Counted from the stretch's first letter, positions 32,001 to 41,397 are shown. The stretch: DNA of 52,057 nt from Ichthyosporea sp. XGB-2017a (GCA_002811675.1 PDIM01010260.1:108378-160434); one strand, 5' to 3'. Made by a program: numbers and translations. The notes: generated by a model not told the origin, from the letters alone.

Positions 32001-34232
32001 ACAATAACACGCACCAGACCATTCACCCCAGTTGTAATGATACACCGGTGTTTCCAAAGAAAATGTTCCCTCTAAAAACATTTGAAAATGTATTCCAGAG
32101 GATTTCACATACTTTGTTGTACTGTTTCGGTCGTAATCATCGGTATAAAACACTTCTTTTGAAGCAGGGTTGGAATAGCCAAGTAACATCCATGGTATTC
32201 GTACTTCGAGTAAATCGTCTTTGGCTTCCCAAGAGGCCCTGTTATCAAAGTTTTCGCTCTTTAGATCATTTGTCCCTCGGTCAAGAAACCCAGCAACATA
32301 TTTTCCTCGTTCCATAAGAACTACATCAGACGCAGTTTCATAAGAGTATGGGGCAGGGTCATCTTGGTTCTTGATACCTAGTGGAACATATGTAGGAAAC
32401 TTTGTCAACAGTGTAACAGGCTCAAATCTTCGCTCATCCACTTCAGCCACAGGAGTTGCCCATCTATCCCAACCTTCAAGCCAGCTTCCATATCGTCTCA
32501 TATACCGATCCACTTGCCTATTGGCATAAACTGTAAGATTTTCATTTCTAGAAAATGTCATTATGTAATCCACACTTCTTTCGAAACTGAATGGGACATG
32601 GTTGGCAAGGTAATTGCCCTTCCCAGGAACGGTGTCAAAACCAATGTGCATAACATCATTTTGGCTCCATGCACTCCCATCTCTTTTGGAAACGGTCATA
32701 TAGAAGAAGGTTTCGTCATGATAACAGGCTACTTTACCGAAAGGAGAGCTGAAGCTGGATCCCACCCTCAATGTTTGTTCATCTGGGGGGTTATTTTCGA
32801 ACACAACAGGGTTTAAGTCATCACTATCCCAGTCATTTTTTAACCCATCAATGGTGATTCTCTGCATAGACTCGGTTGCAACCAGGCCGAACCATTGTTC
32901 GGAACTCATTGGATTATGCCAATTCTTTCTTTCACGGTCCATTATTATGGTATTCCAGGATCTTTTAAACCATTCGTCTAACAATTCAAAAATCATTATT
33001 CCTTGAATCCCCAAACCATGCGTAACAGCAATAATATCTTCCATGTGTTGGCTCATAACATCTTCACGAATTCGCCCATGACCTCTATCCGGCACCCCAT
33101 GGTAAGAAGGATGTGATGTACCTACAGAGGTGGGCAGCCCAACTTCAGAAACTATGAAAGGTACTCCCGATGATTGAAGCTTTAGTCGGGCAAGATAGAG
33201 ATAAAATGGGTCTCTAATTCCAGAAAGCCCATCAAACAAATCCGCCGTATAATTGAAGTTTTGATATTCGTAAAGCAGGAAATCTGGAGAATACGGATAT
33301 GCATGCTGATTCACAAAATAGCCTGCCTGCCACGCAGAAGTGGGAGTTATGTGCATTGGGTCTACAGTGATCCAATCTTCTTCCGAGTCGGGATATCTGG
33401 GCTCAAGTGGGGAAAATATAGGGTCCGTGGTAATCCAGTTGGTAAAAGACACTGGGTGCTGCCATCCATACCTTACGTTCTCACTACATAAAAACTCTAG
33501 CATTTCTGCCAACCAGCTCTCAAACGGAGATGCGTTGCTCGTAGCTTTAATATATTTTCCAGAAAAGGGGGCTTTCCCTTTGTTTAAAGCATCTGTTTGG
33601 TTTACAGCAAAGGGGTACCATTCAATGCCCATGAGATAACCGAGAACATACTTGTGGATGGGGTAATTATATACCCCAGATTTTTCTTTGGAATACGCAA
33701 CTGTATCTCCTACACCAGAAATGCCTTTCACAACCTTTGTTATGTACGATTTTTGCACACTGACAATAGTGCTGTCATACATATCCAAACCATCACCATC
33801 TACTCCGTTCATTTCTTCTTCAGCAGACCATATTCCATGAAGGACATACACTCTTTGTGAAGAAGGCACAGCTTCATTTAGCTTGTACACCGCCTCGTAA
33901 AATGAAGGCGGCAATATGGTGTAGACTCGTATGACGTTGATATTCAGCTCAATACAGTATCCAAGATATCGATAGTAGTCTTCAAACGTCAGAGGCAGTT
34001 CACCAGGATCATAGCCTGGTAATGACGCGCCAATATTTACACCGGCCATAAAGCCAAAGTCCTCGAAGTTTGCACCATCAAACTTAAACTGGAACTTTTC
34101 CCCCAACACACGCGAGTGCATCTCTACAGCATCGGTTAAGGTTGGCACTTGTACAAGACAAAACCCCATTGTCACGATCAATAGAAACACATGCTCAGGC
34201 CTGCACCTAGTGCGACCATTGCATCCCATCAT
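29043..34232 (-). CDS. GH-CBM9-like-GT2 fusion membrane enzyme, paralogue A
   Basis: A single-exon protein of 1729 residues. Order: signal or anchor segment (about 13-30); TIM-barrel hydrolase-like domain (about 58-445) with RVYTILPPSFYEA, acid/base candidate Glu204 in GIEWYP, nucleophile candidate Glu363 in VSEVGLPTS, and LLDEWFKRSWN at its end; CBM9/DOMON-like beta domain (about 455-780) with HIGFDTVPG and LLEVRIPWMLLG, then CxCER and CxC pairs (Cys742/744, 787/789); three membrane spans (about 808-930); a Ser-rich linker (930-1150); GT2 domain (about 1155-1445) with ADNGS, LIDDD (1257-1259), HHGDD (1351-1352) and QRFLW (1441-1445); more spans to about 1565; cytosolic Ser-rich tail. Expected to polymerise a sugar from a nucleotide donor in the cytosol, extrude it, and modify it outside; the product is unknown. 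The linker is much longer than in B and C. Confidence 0.85.
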   Translation of the reverse strand: MMGCNGRTRCRPEHVFLLIVTMGFCLVQVPTLTDAVEMHSRVLGEKFQFKFDGANFEDFGFMAGVNIGASLPGYDPGELPLTFEDYYRYLGYCIELNINVIRVYTILPPSFYEAVYKLNEAVPSSQRVYVLHGIWSAEEEMNGVDGDGLDMYDSTIVSVQKSYITKVVKGISGVGDTVAYSKEKSGVYNYPIHKYVLGYLMGIEWYPFAVNQTDALNKGKAPFSGKYIKATSNASPFESWLAEMLEFLCSENVRYGWQHPVSFTNWITTDPIFSPLEPRYPDSEEDWITVDPMHITPTSAWQAGYFVNQHAYPYSPDFLLYEYQNFNYTADLFDGLSGIRDPFYLYLARLKLQSSGVPFIVSEVGLPTSVGTSHPSYHGVPDRGHGRIREDVMSQHMEDIIAVTHGLGIQGIMIFELLDEWFKRSWNTIIMDRERKNWHNPMSSEQWFGLVATESMQRITIDGLKNDWDSDDLNPVVFENNPPDEQTLRVGSSFSSPFGKVACYHDETFFYMTVSKRDGSAWSQNDVMHIGFDTVPGKGNYLANHVPFSFERSVDYIMTFSRNENLTVYANRQVDRYMRRYGSWLEGWDRWATPVAEVDERRFEPVTLLTKFPTYVPLGIKNQDDPAPYSYETASDVVLMERGKYVAGFLDRGTNDLKSENFDNRASWEAKDDLLEVRIPWMLLGYSNPASKEVFYTDDYDRNSTTKYVKSSGIHFQMFLEGTFSLETPVYHYNWGEWSGACYCERFKKGVQRIADIYDFTRNNMPGSSVSYSSPATVSDMRDIDFCACSKVIEDPTDHSFVEQSSLSVFNTYLALFALFFLMSQLFYAGFLRPLLSHLLYCYSCAGFTKRNSSKQLQAVAFILFSVFFTVIMVYYSFGDYSNPYIMVKQYIESIAANNDGLSLGYMLYFLSLNWDGFLVLLFIFWVKFPKPNSEVDDAGLSDAELDLTVTTAPLGQTFTDAGSMRSFPASGFNSQSKVFGAPSASLATSPRGSSKPSSTLMSPVGSHRGSMLSRNTSFANSAVDASFVSGINSSNPRYGGRYSSAGDTSFISGRALDRSFVPIDEADESFNMQDYTIARLNQSGHGRADVMNDDPVEHCDENDVSFESVETHTKRRVTAADIAYGDGGIGAGNFLKFGEFEKKNIDGIEQEGSHAFVIACHNSSSKIKKTIEHILTKAEPWQIFVADNGSTVKEVNLTERACMQVSREYSRNHPSYRGPNVNFGTLIEGSKSVAQFATVYNLRNYEKKIDYVTLIDDDTIVPRNWTEEVVVKYFTDDEDVQCLAYPLCSANKRYHPLPLLQNFEYFLAGYMKLVQARLGTALFASGAFSTWRVDTIVDILFRHDTMHHGDDLQQGLILHSLANKPWILHPERKHGTSYKVAVAGDIVVGTDVPVCWVHFQDVVPNFIMRHWKWLRSVEKCNCGEPSLFVQRAKGWDVSRQRFLWKYVKMICRFNAIRHWRAFFARLIALHDAALIINDWVVMLYGLYLIITSENKQFFVLGLLVAWAFHTLIYILFDYFVLSPAGYSVPPEVRVVFPTIYKLPTLMILRFYGMLYNLLYYLPCVRNKKRVNDRFNETVQFKAMVDNVYIENDPEANRKDSYPQNDLDSLAVLRRENVQRELLLARNIYKEIRVRQQQGITFRPDDVVPGELGYGAANAVNVDYDSPSRNDSPFSPSSSRKASIISPSSSRKLSGTLNLSMPDIRTTEKSDEGIVVEHTTGDEDEESIC

Positions 34233-34302
34233 ACTCAGAAGAAAAAGTGACTCTCCACTTTAGCACAAAAACACAAAAAAAGGAAACTATAAAAACAAAA
34301 AA

Positions 34303-34381
34303 ATCGACAGATTCCTAGGCCCCAAGCACGGATCAACCAAAAAAAAAAAAAGAAACAAAGCCAATCCTCCAATTGACCCAA
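34303..34381. repeat. left copy of gap-flanking duplicate
   Basis: These 79 bases, from ATCGACAGATTCCTAGGCCC up to the gap, recur without visible change at 35285-35363, and the A-rich bases just before also match apart from small differences. The pattern is that of two overlapping contig ends that were not merged. Confidence 0.9.
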
Positions 34382-35249
34382 NNNNNNNNNNNNNNNNNNN
34401 NNNNNNNNNNNNNNNNNNNNNNNNNNNNNNNNNNNNNNNNNNNNNNNNNNNNNNNNNNNNNNNNNNNNNNNNNNNNNNNNNNNNNNNNNNNNNNNNNNNN
34501 NNNNNNNNNNNNNNNNNNNNNNNNNNNNNNNNNNNNNNNNNNNNNNNNNNNNNNNNNNNNNNNNNNNNNNNNNNNNNNNNNNNNNNNNNNNNNNNNNNNN
34601 NNNNNNNNNNNNNNNNNNNNNNNNNNNNNNNNNNNNNNNNNNNNNNNNNNNNNNNNNNNNNNNNNNNNNNNNNNNNNNNNNNNNNNNNNNNNNNNNNNNN
34701 NNNNNNNNNNNNNNNNNNNNNNNNNNNNNNNNNNNNNNNNNNNNNNNNNNNNNNNNNNNNNNNNNNNNNNNNNNNNNNNNNNNNNNNNNNNNNNNNNNNN
34801 NNNNNNNNNNNNNNNNNNNNNNNNNNNNNNNNNNNNNNNNNNNNNNNNNNNNNNNNNNNNNNNNNNNNNNNNNNNNNNNNNNNNNNNNNNNNNNNNNNNN
34901 NNNNNNNNNNNNNNNNNNNNNNNNNNNNNNNNNNNNNNNNNNNNNNNNNNNNNNNNNNNNNNNNNNNNNNNNNNNNNNNNNNNNNNNNNNNNNNNNNNNN
35001 NNNNNNNNNNNNNNNNNNNNNNNNNNNNNNNNNNNNNNNNNNNNNNNNNNNNNNNNNNNNNNNNNNNNNNNNNNNNNNNNNNNNNNNNNNNNNNNNNNNN
35101 NNNNNNNNNNNNNNNNNNNNNNNNNNNNNNNNNNNNNNNNNNNNNNNNNNNNNNNNNNNNNNNNNNNNNNNNNNNNNNNNNNNNNNNNNNNNNNNNNNNN
35201 NNNNNNNNNNNNNNNNNNNNNNNNNNNNNNNNNNNNNNNNNNNNNNNNN
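34382..35249. other. assembly gap (868 N)
   Basis: This is an undetermined run of N placed by the assembler. Because both flanks carry the same sequence, the gap may have no real content. Any open reading frame crossing it is meaningless. Confidence 0.95.
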
Positions 35250-35284
35250 AAAAAAAAAAAAAAGGAAACTAAAAAAAAAAAAAA

Positions 35285-35363
35285 ATCGACAGATTCCTAG
35301 GCCCCAAGCACGGATCAACCAAAAAAAAAAAAAGAAACAAAGCCAATCCTCCAATTGACCCAA
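35285..35363. repeat. right copy of gap-flanking duplicate
   Basis: Second copy of the sequence at 34303-34381; it continues into unique sequence (TTAAAATAGTCTAATCC) that the left copy lacks because it ends at the gap. Confidence 0.9.
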
Positions 35364-35649
35364 TTAAAATAGTCTAATCCACGAGAGCAATGTCTCCAAT
35401 CAAAAGATAAATCAAAAGCTCAGCGTCTAATCAGCGTCGAGGAGAAAGCAGGGGAGATTCGGCGTGCGAGGTTTTGGTTCACGGCTTCAGGTAGCTTTGG
35501 AATTTGTGCAGATAGCTAAGGCAATGCACGTCAGGGTTAAAACCCTTTCGTCCCTCTTTCTGTGTCCTTTTCTCTTTCTCTATGGACCCGTGTGGCAAAT
35601 TGCAAAAGAATTAAAGTGTGATATGTGCAGAATGGGAAAATGAGAGGCG

Positions 35650-35666
35650 AAAAAAAAGAAAAAAAG

Positions 35667-35698
<32 letters not shown>

Positions 35699-35702
35699 AA
35701 AA

Positions 35703-35754
<52 letters not shown>

Positions 35755-35760
35755 AAAGAA
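35650..35760. repeat. long A-rich tract
   Basis: About 110 bases of almost pure adenine with scattered C and G, between GH-GT genes A and B. Its length is probably not accurately assembled. Confidence 0.8.
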
Positions 35761-36658
35761 AACATTCCAATTCCAATTCAAAATTTCAAATAACAAACAA
35801 GCAGTGTGGAAAGAAAAAATAAACACAGGCGCACCTGCAACAAGAATAACAACAACAACAGAAAAGTCCCCCCCATGTGTTCTATGTAAGTCCCCCTCCT
35901 CCTCGCCACAAGATGGATGAAACACCGCCCAAGAAATAGTAAAATAATAGTAAAAAGCAACATCACTGTCTCATTAATCATCAGGCCGTGGAATGTGCGT
36001 TGATTTAGCGGGGATCCCCTCCCTTGGCCCGCAGGTCATGGATCGAGTCCAGCTGGGGTGTGAACCAATATTTACCAAATAATAATAAAAATTCTATTGG
36101 TTCACAGTGTACTAGATAATCATCCCCTCGATCCTTGACGTCAAGTCCCTCTTCCATTCCAGCTTCATGCATGGTGACTCAGTGACCCCCCACATGCATA
36201 TTGCATCCGGGGAAAGAGTTGCAGTTGGGTCCAGGTCCGATCTCCAGTAGTCACTCCTCAGTGCTTGCGGCTGTACCTTGAGCCTATAATGATTGGTGCA
36301 GCGAAATGGCTGATTCTACTTTCACGCATTAATATGAAGCAGGGCTGAGACTGCTTTCGCTCATTCCATGAATAGTTGCTTTGTATGATGCGGGAGTCCT
36401 GGTATATTGGGAAACTTTCACCACAAGCAAGTTGGAGGGGACCTGGGACGAGGACGTACGGCTGTTGTACACTCGGCTGAAATTTGCATTTGCAATTAAG
36501 CATTTGGAATTTATTAGGAATTGGATTCGATTTTGTTGTGGATTTGGAGATTAGCTGTGTGTTGGATCCCAGCAAACAGTTTTTAAAGAGGGCTAGGAAG
36601 ATTATACTGAAGCGAAGTACAGTTCATTGTATTCTTGAAATCGTAGTACTGGATAGAG

Positions 36659-39600
36659 ATGAGCTTTAGAATCTTTGTAGTATTCTCCTTGGTACTGGCC
36701 GGGATATGCGGTGTGTCTGCGCAAAAGATTCCAATGAAAGTGGTGGGTGAGGACTTTTTGCAAAAACAAGGGGCGGACAATACATACATCCCGTTTGGAT
36801 TTATGGCCGGAATGAATCTTGGAGGTTCTAAGCCAGGATATGACCCTGGTGAATTGCCAGTTACAAAGGAGGACTATTTACGCTATTTCACGTATATACA
36901 GAAGTTGAAGTCTAATGTAGTGCGTGTATATACCATTTTACCTCCTGACTTTTACTCTGCTGTTCTAGAGTACAATACACAAATGTCCCCAAATGATCCA
37001 ATATATGTCCTGCAAGGGGTGTGGACCCCTGAAGAAGAATTAAGTGGTGAAGATGGAGATGGACGTAATGCGTTTGAGGAAGAGATAGTGGACATCATGG
37101 AGGACAACATCTATAGATGTGTAGCAGCTATTCATGGAGCTGGGGAAGAGCTGAAGTATACTAGTTCAAAATTTGGTACATATTCTTACAATATTGCTGA
37201 CTATGTAGCGGGTTTTGTTGTTGGTACTGAGTGGTACCCTTACATGGTGAATATAACCAATAGTGAGACTTATGGGGATGTTAAAATTTCCCAGTATGCA
37301 TCAAAATATAAATACTTTGAGCCCACCGCCACCGCAACAAGATTCGAGAAGTGGATAGCGATTATGCTAGATTATACTGCTGAAAGGGATTCTGCTTATG
37401 GATATCAGCACCCGGTGACATTTACCAATTGGATGACAACCGAACCCCTGTGGCAGCCCTTGGAGCCTTTGTTTCCGGAGAGTGAAGAAGATTGGCAATC
37501 GGTAGATCCCACCCACATCAGGCCAAAGTCTTCTTGGGTAGCGGGGTATTTTATCAATTTTCATTCTTATCCATATTCCCCCGATTACTTGAACTACAAA
37601 TTTTCTGACTTTGGGTGGAATGTTGATGACGCTCAAGCCAAGGCCCTTGTAGACAGTGACCTTCAAGGTGTACGGTTAGACCAAGATCCTTATTTTGCCT
37701 TTTTGGAAAGAATACGAAAGTACACTGCAGGGTTTCCGCTGCTGATTACAGAAGTGGGACTACCTACATCACAAGGCTCTGCGCATTGGGACAACAAGGG
37801 AAGGCACCATGGGCATGTTCATGAGGTTGATCAAGGGAAGCTTCTGGAGGAAACCGTGCACTTTATGAATTCAATCGGAATTAAAGGCGTGATGTTGTTC
37901 GCGCTTCTCGATGAGTGGTTCAAAAAGTCGTGGAATATAATGGACATTGATTTCAACAGAAAGAACTGGAAGAATTCCTTAAGTTGTGAACAGTACTTTG
38001 GGTTCATATCAGTTGAACCAGAATATTCTATTTTGCTGGACGGTTCGCTTGATGATTGGAGTAGCTCAAGAAATCTACTTGAACCGCAGGATACAAATGC
38101 TCTAAGGAGATTTGCTGTTACACATAATCAAGAATACGTGTTTTTGCTTGTACAAGCTTTACGAGACTTAACACCTGATGATACATTCTGGATTGGATTT
38201 GATACGGTCCCCGGTGGTGCTGCAGTTTCCAATGTGGCTGAGCTTCCATTTGACATTTCTACTGATTTTATCCTTGAGTACAAGGGCGGTACTGTGACAA
38301 TGTATGCCAATATCGCTTCTGATCCGTACACCCGTAAGTTTGGGGAATGGCTAGAGGGCTTTGACCATGACAAATATCGTATAGATGATTCCTCCACGGG
38401 TAGATATGCTAAATGGAGATTGCTTACTAAAGTTCCAACCATTGTCCCGCGCTTCAATAGTTCGAACCCAGTCAGCCTTGACCATGATAACTTTGAAGCC
38501 GCAGATTTTATCAGAGGAAATACCGATCCTAGTTCTACTGATTTCGATAACCTGGCATCTTGGTTTAATTCGAGTTCTGCTCTTGAAATCAGAGTACCTT
38601 GGTCTCTGATAGGGTTTTCAGACCCAAGTACAAACACCGCCTTTTTACTTACGAACATTCGAAGAAATACTACAGTGAATGATGTATATCAAGATACTAT
38701 TACGATGCAAGTGCTTATGAACGATGAGTTTCCAAGAGAGAGAATATCACCTGTGTCTTATAGCTTTGATTCCTGGCGAGGAAATTGTTATTGTGAAAGA
38801 TGGAAAAAAGGAACAAGCCACGTTCGTAGTATATATGAACATCTGAGAACTTCGCCAAATGATCCGTACGCATTTAGCACTGCCTCAGAACCTGTCGGCA
38901 ATAGCAGGTTTTGCGAGTGCCTAGGAGAAGCTACCACAGAGACTCGTACTTTAAGTAAAACATCGGAGATCCACGGTTACTTTGCAATGGGTTCATTTGT
39001 ATTTTTGATGGCCCAGCTGTTCTACGCAGGTATTGCTCGCCCTTTGGCATCTCAACTGCTATATTGTTATTATTTCAAGAAGCGCACAAGCAAGTCGTCC
39101 AAAGCTTTGCAGACTATGTGCTGCTTCTTGTTTGTGATGTTCATGTCTGTCATAATAGGATTTTATGTTGCTGATGATCATGATTCTATGTGGACTATGG
39201 TTTCTGACTTTTTCCAGGAGAATATTGGCGAAGATGAATCATTTGACATTGCGTATATGATATACCTTTTGTCTCTTATTTGGGATGGTCTGCTTGTTTT
39301 GTGCTTTTCTTTACTAATTAAATGGCCCGGAAGAAAGAAAGAGAAAGACCTGGACATGTCTTTTGATGACAGTGAAATGACGCTAGATTTTAGTTTTGAC
39401 CAGTCTGCCATCCACGATCGTGAAATGTTACTCCATGGCAGCGGTAATAACACAGGCATCAACACGCCTATGAGTGGCGGTGTGATGTCTCCCAATTGTC
39501 CTGGCAGTAGAATTATGTCCCCTGTCATGTCAAGAAAAAACTCTTCAGTTTTGTCCCCTCCTCAAAGCCGTAACTGCTCTAAAACTCCTGTCTTGGAAGG

Positions 39601-41347
39601 AATAGAAGTAGAAGTTAGCAACTCTGAAAATCGCCGTCATGCACACGCGTTTGTTATCGCTTGCCATAATAGTTCAGCAAAAATTTATAATACTGCAGTG
39701 AAAATTTTGGATATTTGTGAGCCTTGGCAAATATTTGTTGCTGACAATGGTTCTTCTGAAGCAGAAATTGAAAAGACGGAAAAGATCTGTCTTGATCTCA
39801 GTGTTGCCTATGCCGATTCTAATCCTGGGTACGAGGGGCCTCCTATTAATTTTGGTTCTATAAGGGAGGGCAACAAAACAATTGCTCAGTTTGCCACGGT
39901 GTACTCGATGCGAAACTTTGACTATGCGAATATAGAATACGTTACCTTGATTGATGATGATACCGTTGTACCAAGTTATTGGAATGTCGACGAAGTTCGC
40001 ACTTACTTTGACAAGGATCCCAGTGTCAAATGTTTGGCCTATCCACTTTGTGCTGGGAATACAAGCAAGCATTTGCTCCCTCTTCTACAGAATTTTGAAT
40101 ACCTGTTAGCTGGGTACATGAAGGTTGTTCAGGCAAAACTTGGAACTGTTCTGTTTGCCAGCGGGGCATTTTCGACATGGAAGGTCGACTATATTGTTGA
40201 TATTTTATTTCGCCATGATACCATGCATCACGGTGACGATTTGCAGCAAGGCCTTATTTTGCATAGGTTGAAAGGAAAGAAATGGATCTTGAACCCGAGT
40301 GAAGTGCATAAAGGCAACTATAAGGTTGAGGCCGCCGGTTCTATCCTTGTACCAACAGATGTCCCTGTATGCTGGCTTCATTTGAGAGATATTGTGCCAT
40401 GGTTTTTGCAAAAGTATGTAAGTGGATCTGCCTGCTCTTGCGGAGAGCCTAGCCTTTTTCTTCAGAGGGCAAAAGGATGGGATGTATCTCGTCAGCGCTT
40501 TCTGTGGAAATACATTAAGCTAATTTTCAGTTACCAAGGCCTACTGACATGGAGAGGTTTTTTCGCCCGTCTTGTCTCACTTCACGATGCGATATTAATC
40601 ATTAACGACTGGGTAACTATTATTTATGGTATTGTACTCTATGTTATGGCGGCGAATAAGATATTTTTCTTCATTGGTTTGCTGATTGCCTGGTCATTTC
40701 AAACATTAGTGTACATAGTCTTTAACTGGCTAATTTTGACTCCTCTAGGAGAAGGTGTGGCCCCTGAAGTTCGAATCATTTTCCCAGTTGTTTACAAACT
40801 TCCTGTTCTTCTCGTTCTGAGAGTTTATGCCATGTTTTATAACATCTTATATTATACACCTTGCGTGCGAAATAGGACTAAAGTAAACAGGCGCTTGGAA
40901 GAAGATAAAGAAAATGAATTCAAAGATATGGTTGAAAAAGCATATTGTCCTGATGATGGTAATGGTTCTGCTCACAGGGCTTACCCTACCGAGGGTCTGT
41001 CTGAATTGGCGTCCCTCCGAAGGCAAAATATTCAGCGGGAATTGGAACTCGCATTTGTCATTTATAAGGACTTGGCCCACACCCGAAATCGTGGGCACAA
41101 CGGTGGGCAGACAATAATTGGTCATATGGATGATACTGATGCGATGATGGTAAGCAAAAGCAAAGGCAAATCCTGCGCTGTTTTAGACGTTACAACAGTT
41201 TCAAATCCAACGAGTGAGTCGAGTATAAAGGCTATCCGCAAAGGTAGCTTGAACACTTCAATGCCAAACCTTACTTTGTCTCCATCGCTGTCAAGGGACG
41301 TTTCCGAGAACGAATACCAAAACTGTACTTACATGTATAGCAACTAA
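36659..41347 (+). CDS. GH-CBM9-like-GT2 fusion membrane enzyme, paralogue B
   Basis: A single-exon protein of 1562 residues with the same layout as A. A clear cleavable signal peptide (residues 1-21, ending GVSAQ) starts it. The hydrolase-like barrel (about 45-445) has RVYTILPPDFY, Glu191 in GTEWYP, Glu365 in ITEVGLPTSQG and LLDEWFKKSWN. The CBM9-like domain (about 455-760) has FWIGFDTVPGG, ALEIRVPWSLIGFSDPS and the Cys710/712 and Cys752/754 pairs. Three spans follow (about 773-890), a shorter Ser-rich linker, and the GT2 domain (about 996-1283) with ADNGS, LIDDD (1099-1101), HGDD (1193-1194) and QRFLW (1279-1283). At least three more spans precede a tail with LNTSMPNL. A poly(A) signal is at 41354-41359. 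It is divergent from A and points in the same direction as C. The polysaccharide product is unknown. Confidence 0.87.
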   Translation: MSFRIFVVFSLVLAGICGVSAQKIPMKVVGEDFLQKQGADNTYIPFGFMAGMNLGGSKPGYDPGELPVTKEDYLRYFTYIQKLKSNVVRVYTILPPDFYSAVLEYNTQMSPNDPIYVLQGVWTPEEELSGEDGDGRNAFEEEIVDIMEDNIYRCVAAIHGAGEELKYTSSKFGTYSYNIADYVAGFVVGTEWYPYMVNITNSETYGDVKISQYASKYKYFEPTATATRFEKWIAIMLDYTAERDSAYGYQHPVTFTNWMTTEPLWQPLEPLFPESEEDWQSVDPTHIRPKSSWVAGYFINFHSYPYSPDYLNYKFSDFGWNVDDAQAKALVDSDLQGVRLDQDPYFAFLERIRKYTAGFPLLITEVGLPTSQGSAHWDNKGRHHGHVHEVDQGKLLEETVHFMNSIGIKGVMLFALLDEWFKKSWNIMDIDFNRKNWKNSLSCEQYFGFISVEPEYSILLDGSLDDWSSSRNLLEPQDTNALRRFAVTHNQEYVFLLVQALRDLTPDDTFWIGFDTVPGGAAVSNVAELPFDISTDFILEYKGGTVTMYANIASDPYTRKFGEWLEGFDHDKYRIDDSSTGRYAKWRLLTKVPTIVPRFNSSNPVSLDHDNFEAADFIRGNTDPSSTDFDNLASWFNSSSALEIRVPWSLIGFSDPSTNTAFLLTNIRRNTTVNDVYQDTITMQVLMNDEFPRERISPVSYSFDSWRGNCYCERWKKGTSHVRSIYEHLRTSPNDPYAFSTASEPVGNSRFCECLGEATTETRTLSKTSEIHGYFAMGSFVFLMAQLFYAGIARPLASQLLYCYYFKKRTSKSSKALQTMCCFLFVMFMSVIIGFYVADDHDSMWTMVSDFFQENIGEDESFDIAYMIYLLSLIWDGLLVLCFSLLIKWPGRKKEKDLDMSFDDSEMTLDFSFDQSAIHDREMLLHGSGNNTGINTPMSGGVMSPNCPGSRIMSPVMSRKNSSVLSPPQSRNCSKTPVLEGIEVEVSNSENRRHAHAFVIACHNSSAKIYNTAVKILDICEPWQIFVADNGSSEAEIEKTEKICLDLSVAYADSNPGYEGPPINFGSIREGNKTIAQFATVYSMRNFDYANIEYVTLIDDDTVVPSYWNVDEVRTYFDKDPSVKCLAYPLCAGNTSKHLLPLLQNFEYLLAGYMKVVQAKLGTVLFASGAFSTWKVDYIVDILFRHDTMHHGDDLQQGLILHRLKGKKWILNPSEVHKGNYKVEAAGSILVPTDVPVCWLHLRDIVPWFLQKYVSGSACSCGEPSLFLQRAKGWDVSRQRFLWKYIKLIFSYQGLLTWRGFFARLVSLHDAILIINDWVTIIYGIVLYVMAANKIFFFIGLLIAWSFQTLVYIVFNWLILTPLGEGVAPEVRIIFPVVYKLPVLLVLRVYAMFYNILYYTPCVRNRTKVNRRLEEDKENEFKDMVEKAYCPDDGNGSAHRAYPTEGLSELASLRRQNIQRELELAFVIYKDLAHTRNRGHNGGQTIIGHMDDTDAMMVSKSKGKSCAVLDVTTVSNPTSESSIKAIRKGSLNTSMPNLTLSPSLSRDVSENEYQNCTYMYSN

Positions 41348-41353
41348 TTTACA

Positions 41354-41397
41354 AATAAACTATTAATTAATACACTAAAGTGTCTTAAGATTTTATT
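41354..41397. promoter_or_regulatory. overlapping poly(A) signals of convergent genes
   Basis: AATAAA for gene B is at 41354-41359 on the plus strand. The only nearby AATAAA for the acetyltransferase is at 41392-41397 on the minus strand, inside its last codons (GCA ATA AAA). Cleavage 10-30 bases downstream of each would make the two messages overlap at their 3' ends. Confidence 0.5.

Larger units (their letters stand above)
34233..36658. other. divergent region between GH-GT genes A and B, with gap
   Basis: This is the shared upstream region of paralogues A (minus) and B (plus). It contains an 868-base run of N, a direct duplication on either side of it, and a very long A-rich tract at 35650-35760. 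If the gap is spurious, the true spacing is about 1.4 kb. No gene is seen in the readable part. Confidence 0.5.

Noticed and set aside
34287-35363. Open frames running through the N gap on both strands
   Set aside because: They consist almost wholly of undetermined bases; flanks are duplicated low-complexity sequence.
35537-35925. Poly-Phe and poly-Lys open frames
   Set aside because: Produced by the long A tract; no protein-like composition outside it.
36000-36070. A tRNA-like stretch (GGATCGAGTCCAG, resembling a T arm)
   Set aside because: The T stem does not pair over five bases with a seven-base loop, and no matching acceptor, D and anticodon arms can be drawn.
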